This document shows, in pieces, positions 47,715-58,000 of a stretch of DNA of 64,000 nt. The position numbers were made by a program, and so were the translations under genes. The DNA comes from Calendula officinalis (taxonomy: Eukaryota > Streptophyta > Magnoliopsida > Asterales > Asteraceae). Location of the stretch: the NCBI GenBank assembly GCA_963853835.1, contig OY970828.1, forward strand, positions 59,202,861 through 59,266,860, in the 5' to 3' direction. Within the stretch, counting starts at the first letter, position 1; the number at the start of each line of letters is the position of its first letter. The notes beneath the pieces are model-generated. The model was given only the letters and a program-made list of their open reading frames with translations. It searched no databases and was not told where the DNA came from.

Positions 47715-49705
47715 CTACGGTTCGGAAGGACCTTCTCCCCGATTAGAGCTTTCACCCATGTCTTCCGGACCAGCTGTCGCCTTTTTCACAAGTTCTTTTA
47801 TGTCATCAAGTGACGATACACCAGATTCAAGTGATCGCAGGAAGGGATAATCAGGGGTCACCAGCTCACCAAAGAGGCTCATGATGTTGGATTGAGCCTC
47901 CGGGTAATCATATACAAGCCTAGCATCCAGAAGCCGCTCAGAATATTCCTTGTGAGTATCCAGACACCCACGGTACTGACCAAACTTGACGCTTTCCAAT
48001 TGGAGCTGGGAGTTCCGACCAACAAACTCGGGAGAATTCAGCAAACTTCCAAACAACCCGGATATCCCCTTTCGGATCAACCACTCGAGATCCTCCTGAC
48101 ACGCACCTAACTGATGAGACTGAACGGCGAACTCTTCTTTCAATTTATCGTTCTGAATGTCCAACTCTCCATGGCATCGAACGGCCTCATTCAAATGATT
48201 ATCTTTTTCTACCAGCGCCGCTTCTAGCTCTGCGATTCGTGCAGAAGAGGAGCTTTGTTCGGCGCTCAACTCAACGATTCGGGCATCTTTTGCAGATAGG
48301 GCTTTCCTCATTCCCTCCAAAGTTGCAGATAGATCTAAATTTTCTTCAGATAAGCGATTCTTTTCCTCAACATTTACCTGACGCAGATGCTGCACGGTTT
48401 TGATCAGCTCTTCCATACGAGCAAATTCTTCATGCCGTCCGGCCAACGATTGTCGGTTGCGGATCCCTCTGAATTGCAATTCCGAAAGCAGTTCAACAGC
48501 ACTAAGCAAGCCAGAGCGTGCTTGCAGGAAAATACCCTCGTCAGAGATGTTGTTTAGATCTAGGGAAACGGTTGGAGGTGCGCCAGTAACATGCACGATC
48601 GGAGGAGTGGGAGTAACGGTTGCTTGTAAACTCGAAACTAGCGTGGTGGCAAAAGTCACCGGTGCAAGAAGACTAGTAACCGATACCTCTCGGGTAGCAC
48701 CGGCAACGGTAGTACGACCTTGGCGAGCTGTATATAAAAAAAAATAATAAAACAAGTCAAGTCAGGTTAACCTAAGACAAAAACAAAAACAAGCTATATG
48801 TAAAATATTTCTTAGTCAAGCCTTACGAAGAAACGGAAAGTTAGGAAGCGATGATTGAGGTCTTGAAGGGCGAACCGGTTGAGTCCCTTTGCTAATGGAC
48901 GGCGTCTGTGCGCCAGAACTAAATAAAAAATCACTAAACATAGCAAGTGCGGAAGCACTTGGGGGAACAGAAAGAGTTCTCGGCACAACAGGGTCAACAG
49001 TTGACAAAGAAGGAGCAACACTCGGAGCAACGGTGGTCGAGGCAACCAAAGTAGTAGCGACGACGGAAGACGGTACAGAAACTTCAACGAACGGATGGGG
49101 TGAACCCTGTTTTTCTCCTGTAGAAAGACAGATGAGCGGTAATATAAAAAGAAACAGATAAAACGCAAGATATGGAAGTCATACCTTCTTTCTTCTTCCG
49201 TTTAGAGGGCGAAGAGGTGGATGTTTCGTGAGTCCTTTTTGATAAAGTACGAACAGAGCGAACCTTGACAGGTTTGGAGAGCTCCGATTGGGAATCTGCA
49301 ATCATGGTATCTTCCGTCCTAAACCCCAACGATTCTGTGACAGGAGAAGAGGGTTCTGAGGTAGTTTCAGCTTCGTGCATCGATGCCTCCGGGGTGCCCT
49401 CAGAGCTAAGCACATCCTCAGAAGGGGGAAGGAAAGGGGTTATGGGTCCCTCGGTTACCGTAATAGATTCCCTCGGAATCTTCGGCATTTTCAAACGTTG
49501 AAATAAGGTGGTATTTTTTCCATTCACCTGCCAAACCGGGCGAACTCCACGAACGAAGAAGTGGGGACTCAAGTCAGCCATCCCAAGGAAATACTCATCC
49601 GGATCCTCCCACTCCATCTCTAGACCCAATAGGCTCTCAACCTGTTGACTTTCAGACATGGTCAACTCCGGTGCAGCTTCGGAAGATCGTCCGGTAATGG
49701 GTCCC
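47715..49705 (-). pseudogene. Antisense gene of the Tat element, 3' part (split by Athila)
   Basis: Minus-strand gene between Tat pol and 3' LTR. This part holds the rest of exon 1 (49185-49705), exon 2 (48827-49117) and exon 3 (47715-48727). Donors AAG|GTATGA and TTC|GTAAGG and acceptors CTACAG and ATACAG are good plant splice sites and the phases agree. The encoded product has a Ser/Pro/Thr-rich middle, a basic KRKKKE stretch (possible nuclear signal), and in exon 3 a long coiled coil (heptad-like, about 48150-48480) followed by a helical C-terminus with a Ser/Glu-rich end. Antisense frames of this kind are known in some Tat elements, often annotated as putative gypsy-type transposon protein; function unknown. 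It is cut from its N-terminus by the Athila insertion at 49706. Confidence 0.8.
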
Positions 49706-51048
49706 TGATGCGTTAGATCTAGTTATAAAATTAAATCTCCTAAATACCACTAATCTAGACTACCACATTCATAGGCAAGTATACCTAATCGTGGGTAATA
49801 TAGGTTAGGCAAGTATTTCGGGTTATCGAATCCACAGGGAATAGTTTATGTAATCCAATTAAAGAAAGTTAAAGAATTAATCAAGAAAAGATTTTTGTTC
49901 ATGTTTTGACTGATATGAAATGGAATAAATGTTTGAAATGACAGAAACGCAAATTTGAACGTTTGAAATTTGATTTAAGGGATATTCACTATGTATGGAT
50001 TCATCTAGTACCAAGTATGGTTATTAAGCACCGGCTTGTTTAATGTTCTAGAAGTCACGGTATTAGATTTCTCTCAATTCCATTTAATAAATTAAATACA
50101 ACTAATAGAAATTTCTTCTCTCAAAAGTTATAATTAATCACACTTCTATTTGTTGAAATTACCGTCTTGAATTAACTAAGACCTCTAACCTAGAATTCTC
50201 ATTACTAGGGTTGAATTTCTTGTTTAATCTAACTTATTGGAATCTTGTCTCTAATCCCTATTTCTAGTGAATTACCAACTAGGTCATAATGAAAAGGTGG
50301 GGAAGTAATCAATAGAATCAAATGTTGTCAATATCTAATTTAATCAATTACCAACGATAAAGAAACGAAAATTCATAAATTAAACCAAGAAGAGTAATTA
50401 AACTTCAACAATTGTTTTGAACACAAACAAACCCTAAAATTAAACCATACTTAATCCTAGAATCATCCAAACATAGCAAATATAAAGATTACTAGCACAT
50501 AGACATGCTAGAAATTAACAAACAAGAGTTAAAGTATAGAATTACAACCATAGACTTAATCCAAAATGTTTGAGAATCAATGATTGCTATAAACTTGACA
50601 AAACCCTTGATAAACTGCTTCCAAAATCGTCCAGGTAACTGCCCAAAAACACACTAGAAGAAAAAGATCACTGACATTTCCCTTTGATCTGGTATAAAAC
50701 ACGATCAGAGGCGCATAGTTCACGGCGCGAACTATAGTTCGCGTCGTGAACTTCCTGTTTTGATGACATAACGATCGGTAACTCTCGATAACGAACGCGA
50801 AGACCATACAGGGACTTTGGTGACTGATCGTGAATAGTTCACGATCAGTTCACGATCGTGAACTCTTTTTGCCTTATAATTTTGTATTTTTCTTCATCTT
50901 TTGGCCCGTTTTTGGCACCTCTTTCGATATATCACCTGAAATGTAACATAAACACATAATTGAGTAATATCACATGTATTTGCTTCTAAAACGTACTCAA
51001 AATTGACGATATTGACGGGTTTGAACGTGTCTAAAAACGTCAATATCA
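49706..51048 (-). repeat. 3' LTR of the Athila element (1343 bp)
   Basis: On plus it starts TGATGCGTTAG and ends CAATATCA, so in element orientation it runs TGATATTG...CGCATCA. It contains a palindrome cluster at 50718-50863. Its small open frame is not a gene. Confidence 0.95.
50718..50863. repeat. Palindrome cluster in the Athila 3' LTR
   Basis: GTTCACGGCGCGAAC-TATA-GTTCGCGTCGTGAAC (50718-50751) is a 34-bp nearly perfect inverted repeat built from two smaller ones. The perfect GTTCACGATCGTGAAC lies at 50848-50863, with further atcgtgaa / ttcacgat half-sites between. Confidence 0.9.
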
Positions 51049-52251
51049 AAATCCCCACACTTAAACTTTGCTTGTCCTCAAGCAAATCATCATGTAAATA
51101 TATTTCACTAGCCACTATAAAGATCTATTCTTGACATTTCTTTCAACGCCCGGATTCTAACAAATTTCGGAAAAATTATTTGTTTTAGCGGATAGAATTT
51201 ATTAAAGCTTTTATGCCAAGATTTGTGTACAGTTTTACCCAACTTTTCATCATTTTAATTTCCTTTTAATTAACTTATTCAATTTTTATTAGCCTAAGGT
51301 CTACTCATTCTTGCATAATTCAAAATTTTTTTACTTTTGCGAAAACTCCCAACTTGAAGATATTTTGACATGTACACAGTTTAAACTTTTTTGCCAATGT
51401 GCCTATTTATGATTGTTATGTACATTGTACATCACATTTATTCAGCTTTATGAATTTTTCGATAATTAACACCAGAACCAACCCTTACTTCGACTTTCCA
51501 ACGGACCCCTTATTGATTTATGATATATATTGGACATCCAATTGGGCCAAAGGGAGCTGAAACTGATGCAACATCTTAGTTCTTTGACTGCTTTAATTCT
51601 CGGCTTTCGCCGGCGTATTTCGTACACAAAGGGATTTTTTTAAACTAAGTACCCAATCTCAACCTTTTGGGTTAAAAGTTAACTTAAGAAAAAAAAATTT
51701 GGCTTATGCAAAACCTGTTGTATTACTTAGGCCACTAAAAATTCAGTAAGCTAATAGAAAGGATTTTAAAATAATGGAAAGCCACAAATTTTAAACATAA
51801 AAACTAAAATAAATTTTATCGTTTAAATCAAATGATTTTCCTAGTTTGCTTTCCTCGAAGCCTTGAGAAGTGTCTAAAAAAATTTTGGGCTAATGTTAAT
51901 TAGAATTATATTGTTAATTGAATCATTATATGTATTTTGATGATTCTTTTAAGGATTCACAAATTTAGTGGTGGAATTATTATAATTCACCCCCTCCCCA
52001 CACTTGAAATTTGCATTGTCCTCAATGCAATGAATGTAACACTAACGGGGAATTAAAAAGTCATAAGAAAGTATACGACCTGAGGATGTGTTGTGTACAT
52101 TCCCGGTGACATTTTGAATTCCGGAGCAGTTTACAAGAATCCGCAACAAACAGCAATCACGACGAACACCTAAAAACAAACAAACAAAACAAAAAAAACG
52201 TTTTTTTTTTTTTATTTTTTTTATTTTTTTTTATTTTCTGCCTCTTCGCCT
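51049..52251 (-). other. Athila 3' untranslated region with repeated purine-tract motif
   Basis: No gene. The minus strand carries two copies of TTGAGGACAANGCAAA-TT-AAGTGTGGGGA, one next to the 3' LTR (51052-51086) and one at 51996-52033. The first gives the polypurine tract GTGTGGGGATTT. A shorter match (AAGTGTGGGAAGGGG) occurs at about 53932. A T-rich run is at 52201-52242. Confidence 0.7.
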
Positions 52252-54485
52252 TCATTGCGGTGGTGGGTACGGATGGTACCAAGAATTGGAGTCTTGGTAC
52301 CAAGCATCATAATCCGGGTAGTTCGGTGGTGCGGGGTAGCTCGGTGCCCACGTGGGTATGTTGGAATGATCAAAGGGTGGGGGTCGGGGAAATAGATTTG
52401 GATATAGATTATAGTTGGCAACATCGGTTTGCCAACTCACTTGTTGCCCGACCCGCATCTGATTGTAGTACGACCGTTGCATATGATTTTGGACATTAGC
52501 TTGCAAATGGTCGTTTGATGATCGAACATAGGCGACATCGACTTGCATCGCGTCCATCCTCTCGACCATTTGATTATACGAGAAGTAAGGATCGAACGAG
52601 GATTGACCCGAACCGGATCCCGAGGCTCCTGAATGCCCGAATTGGGGACCCGTTGGTCCCGGTTGACCAAAGTCTTGACCCGCGATTGGTATTTCGTGAC
52701 CCGGTGCCTCGTTCATATCTACATCATCATCACCATCATCCTCACTACTATCACTACCACTTCCCGGATTTTCCACACCGGGATGTTCATTCCAAACATA
52801 GTCACCCGCAAATTTCACAATGACGTGCATACCCAACAACAATCCCTCGTCCATTGACCCCATTGGTCGGTATGTCATGCTCTCCCAAACTCTGTTAGGA
52901 ATGGCAATTGCGGCCCGTGCCAAACGAGTGACATAGTGACCGGCACCCATCGGACTTTTTCCTTTTAGCCCCTTTCCTTGTGTACTCAAAAATTTGGCGA
53001 TCACGAATGGAATATTCGTTATCGCATTCTTGTCGATGAGTTGGTGGAGCAACCACATATCGTACTTGTTAACTTTTTCGGGCCCTTGGTTTCGGTGGCG
53101 GATGGTATATGCAATCATTCTATGAAGATATCGATGAGTACCGCTTCGAATGCTTGACTCTTTTGTATGAGCCATTTCGGTAATCACCAACCCCGATTTG
53201 ACGCCAATATTCGTCAACATTTTTAACCTCATTCGTCGCACACCACTTCATATAATGACGAAAACTATTGGATGTGGTTTCTTCTACGGTATAAATACCT
53301 AGGTTAATAGCAAATTGAATGAGGTTACATTCTACCCATTGGTTAGCTACTCGGTATTGGATGCAAGGATCTTCGGGGTTCTTCATGGCTACACGGGGTT
53401 CGAATTTTATAGTAGAATAAAATTCAAGGAGGAGCTCATCATAAGTTGGTTCATTGATGAGGAGAGCTCTCTCCCACGCCCGGCATATAAAATGTATGTC
53501 GCCATGGTGATCTCTATGATAACGAATCAGGTAGCTTTCAATATCCGCCCTTCTACCTACTGCATCTAATAATTCCAAATCAACACACCTTCCCACAGCT
53601 ACTTTTTTGTTTGAGAGTTTATTTTTCCTACTCTCACTATCACGTGCAAGACCCTCTCGAGGTGCATTCGCAAAGTTTAGGAAGATGTGTTCCCGATTAA
53701 CTGTCAGAATGGCCGGGAACCCGTCTGCTAGGAGTGCGGGCCCCGGTGCGGGTTCTGGAACAGGCGAAGGTGCACGTGCACGTCCGCGCCCGCGGCCACC
53801 GGCCGATGTGGAGGCAGCTGTCTTTTGTTGTTTCTACATCAAAGACAATAATCATAATGTTAAGAATATAGATATGAAAGAATGGAAGGGTGTCTAATTA
53901 TGTAAAACATGAATGTAAAATGACGTTACCCCTTCCCACACTTAGTTTTAAACTTAAGAAAATTGAAAAGAAAATTAAAGATTTGACATTGTTAATTATA
54001 TTTTATTTCAATTTTTTATTCAAAAACTAAGTGGTATAGACATATTAGCATTACAAAAAGATTGTCTTTGTTAGTATTCTTGACATAATTTGAACAAAAG
54101 ACTTGTCATTTGGTGCCCAATTTTATCCAACCCAAGTTGTTAGACTAGCATCCAAAGGAATATAACTAAATAAAAACAATATGCTAGTTTAACAACTAAA
54201 CCCTTACCAAAATGCTTGTAAAAATCTGAAATTTAACTCAAGGCACATACATTTCCCCCAATTTCAACAATGTAGGTCTAAAAATCTACTAATCTTAAGA
54301 AGTTTTGACTAACTAAGCACAAAGATTGCAGATTTCAACTAGGGTTCAACTACAAATCAACTATTAAGCAAAAAGAGCTAAGATTTAACTCAAAAAGTTC
54401 AAGAACAAGTCGAAAATTTCGGACCTATACCGAAATAATTGAAGAATCCATGAAGAAAAGTAGAAGAACTAACCTTTGGACCCAT
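52252..54485 (-). pseudogene. Athila env-like gene, spliced and frameshifted
   Basis: The protein after pol in Athila elements, often called env-like; its role is not established. A minute first exon (54474-54485, four codons, MGPK) ends at a GTTAGT donor. The next exon begins after GATGTAG at 53833, in frame, with a KQQKTA start and an RGRGRARA basic stretch. Continuation through VDLELLDAVGRRADIESYL and the conserved helical region is open to about 53160. There a one-base shift moves the frame: the upstream frame stops at 53120 and the downstream frame continues to 52252 with DKNAITNIPFVIAKFL, an acidic run (SDSSEDDGDDDVDMNE), and a Gly/Pro/Tyr-rich tail. The intron (53834-54473) is inferred. 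No clear signal peptide or membrane segment is seen. Confidence 0.7.
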
Positions 54486-55033
54486 GGAGATGAAGAATTG
54501 ATGAAGAAATCGGAAGATTTGGAAGAAATTAGGGTAAAATCGGAAGGAAAGATGGAGGCTCAAGCTGCTGCCGTTCACGATTGGGAGAGTTAGGGTAACG
54601 ATTGTGAAAGCTGGAAGAAAACGACGAATATATAGCTTGCAGAGTTCGCGTCGCCATCTAGTTCCCGATCGGGAACTTTGCTTGACCCGAATGGGTCGAA
54701 CCGGGTCGACCCGAATCCGAAACGCGAACCGGATCGCTAACCCATCGTTAACTCTTAGCGATGAAGAGCCCAACTCCCTGGACGGACTTAGCGATCGGGA
54801 AGAAAGTTCGCGGCGCGAACTTTCCTCCAATCCCATACTACCGAATTTTTTAAAACACAAGCAGATTTTTAACCAAAATCACCAAATGACTTAACGAGCA
54901 GAAAATGAGACACTAACAACTAAAACGAAAATGCTGAACGGAAAAGGAATTAACCACAATACACACGGGTTGCCTCCCGAGAAGCGCTTCAAAGATTATT
55001 GAGTCTAAAGCTCGACTCGATGCTACTCTCTTC
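54486..55033 (-). other. Athila spacer between pol and the env-like gene
   Basis: Non-coding on the minus strand apart from the tiny env-like first exon at its left edge. It holds the perfect palindrome GTTCCCGATCGGGAAC (54661-54676) and GTTCGCGGCGCGAAC (54806-54820), of the same style as the LTR clusters, and GACCCG/CGGGTC repeats in between. Confidence 0.65.
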
Positions 55034-58000
55034 TCACTTACGAGCACCAACCGAGATGAAATGAATCACCTCCTCTTCCTCCAATTTCTCCTTCTCAAAA
55101 TTACCATTTCCTTCATGATAAAGTTTCAAACGGTGACCGTTTATGCTAAAACGGCCACTATCACAAATGAGCTCCACATACCCGGAAGGTTTTTGTTGGA
55201 CAACGGTGTAAGGACCGGCCCATTTGGATTTAAGCTTTCCGGGAGAAAACTTATAACGAGATTGATAAATTAGGACTTTATCTCCCGGTTTGAAACATTT
55301 GAAGGTTTTCAATTTATTGTCATGCCAACGTTTTGTATTTTCTTTGTAAATTCGAGAATTCTCGTAGGCATGAGATCTTTCTTCGGTAAGAACATTTAAT
55401 TGGAATTGGCGGTTGTGACCCGCCATGATTACATCCATGTTACATTCGTGAAGAGCCCAAAAGGCTTTGTGTTCAATTTCGATCGGAATGTGACATGCTT
55501 TCCCGTAAACCATACGGTACGGGGTGTAACCGGTAGGCGTTTTAAACGCGGTTCGGAATGCCCAAAGAGCATCATCTAACTTTTGAGACCAAATTTTTGG
55601 ATTTCGATCAATGGTTTTCTCAAGGATCCTCTTAAGTGCTCGATTAGTGTTTTCAACTTGTCCACTTGTTTGTGGATGATAAGAAGTTGAAAAACGGTGA
55701 TGGACACCATATCTTTGCAAAGTTTTTTCCATTAGGTGATTGGCAAAATGAGTGCCCCGATCACTAATGAGAGCACGAGGACATCCGAACCTACAAAAGA
55801 GAGCTTGAACGAATTTGACTACGACCCGGGCATCATTTGTGGGTAATGCTTTTGCCTCGGCCCATTTGGAGACGTAGTCGACGGCTACAAGAATGTACTT
55901 ATTACCATGGGAGCTCGGGAATGGGCCCATGAAATCAATGCCCCAAACATCAAACACCTCACAAACTTGAATGCTATGTTGAGGCATTTCGTCTCGTTTG
56001 GAGATGCTACCCGTTCGTTGGCAAGCATCACAAGCCTTGACCAATTTATATGAGTCTTTAAAAATCGTTGGCCAATAAAATCCCGCATCTAATACTTTCC
56101 GGGCAGTGAGGTTAGGTCCGAAGTGGCCCCCGGTGGGTCCCTTATGACATTCGTTGAGAATGACACAAGCTTCCTCACCGTACACACATCGCCTATGAAC
56201 AAAATCAGGCCCGACCCGGAATAAGTAAGGATTCTCCCAATAATAGTACTTAAGATCGGAGAAAAATTTCCCTTTTTGTTGATGAGTCATACCCTTTACA
56301 AGGATACCCGCCGCCAAATAATTTGCCATGTCGGCGAACCACGGGTCATCAGACACTTGTAAAGCGTTGACTACTTCAAGGAATTCATCGGGAAATTTAT
56401 CATTTATCCCATTTTCATCACATTCCTCCAAATATGGATTTTCGAGGCGGGATAAATGATCGGCTGCAAGGTTTTCCGCCCCCTTCTTATCCTTGATCTC
56501 AATGTCGAATTCTTGCAAGAGGAGAATCCAACGTATGAGTCGAGGTTTGGCGTCTTGCTTAGCAAAGAGATGTTTCAATGCGGAATGATCGGTGTACACA
56601 ATGGTTTTCGACAACACAAGGTAGGGTCGAAATTTGTCAAAAGCGAACACAACCGCAAGTAATTCTTTTTCGGTGGTTGTATAGTTCACTTGAGCACCAT
56701 TGAGTGTTCGGCTAGCATAATAGATTGGTTGAAAGTGATTGTTCTTTCTTTGCCCCAACACCGCACCGAGTGCATAATCACTCGCATCGCACATCAACTC
56801 AAATGGTAATTCCCAATCGGGAGAAACCATGATCGGAGCCTCGGTAAGTTTTTCCTTTAACAAATCAAAGGATTCTACACATTCGTTTGAGAAAACAAAT
56901 GGTATATCCTTCTCAAGTAAATGGGTCATGGGTCGGGTGATTTTAGAAAAATCTTTGATAAACCGACGGTAAAAACCCGCATGACCAAGGAAACTCCTCA
57001 CGGCTTTCACATTCGAGGGCGGAGGTAGCTTAGATATGACATCTATTTTAGCTTTATCTACCTCAATTCCCTTCTCAGAAATTTTATGTCCTAACACGAT
57101 GCCTTCTCGCACCATGAAGTGACATTTCTCCCAATTAAGCACTAAATTGGATTCCTCACACCTTCTCAAAATCCTCTCAAGATTTGCTAGACATGAAGTA
57201 AATGAGTTCCCGAAAACCGAGAAGTCATCCATGAATACTTCCATACAATCCTCTATCATGTCTTGGAAAATAGCCGTCATGCAACGTTGGAACGTGGCCG
57301 GAGCGTTGCATAGACCAAACGGCATTCTCCTATAAGCAAATGTACCAAAGGGGCACGTGAATGTGGTTTTTTCTTGATCAAGGGGGTCAATAGGAATCTG
57401 AAAATAGCCGGAAAAGCCATCGAGGAAACAATAGAAGTTGTTTCCCGCGAGTCGTTCCAACATTTGATCAATGAATGGTAAAGGGAAATGATCCTTTCGG
57501 GTGGCATCATTTAGCTTGCGATAATCAATACACACTCGCCAACCCGTGACAGTTCGAGTAGGGATTAGTTCACCCTTCTCGTTTTTGATAACTGTCATAC
57601 CCCCTTTTTTCGGTACGACTTGTACCGGACTCACCCACGGGCTATCGGAGATAGGGTAGATGAGTCCCGCATCAAGAAGTTTAAGAACTTCTTTTTTAAC
57701 CACATCTTTGACATTCGGGTTTAATCTTCTTTGCCTTTGCACACTTGGCTTGAAATTTTCCTCCATAAGGATTTTGTGTGTACAATAGGCGGGATTAATA
57801 CCCGGAATGTCAGCCGTTTTCCAAGCAATGGCTTGTCTATGAGTTTTGAGAATTTTTATAAGATCGGCTTTTTCGGTGGAGGATAAATTAGATGAAATGA
57901 TGACCGGAAGACTAGAATCACCTTCTAAAAAGGCATACTCTAAATGGTTTGGTAAAGTTTTAAGCTCTAGAGTAGGTGGCTCTTCTAAAGAAGTTTTAAT

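Noticed and set aside
50577..50807. 76-codon frame repeated identically at 61731-61961
   Set aside because: Both copies are in the Athila LTRs and run through the palindrome cluster; identity reflects LTR identity, not selection.
54399..54860. 153-codon minus-strand frame
   Set aside because: Most of it is palindrome-rich spacer; only the ATG-plus-three-codon piece at 54474-54485 is used in my env-like model.
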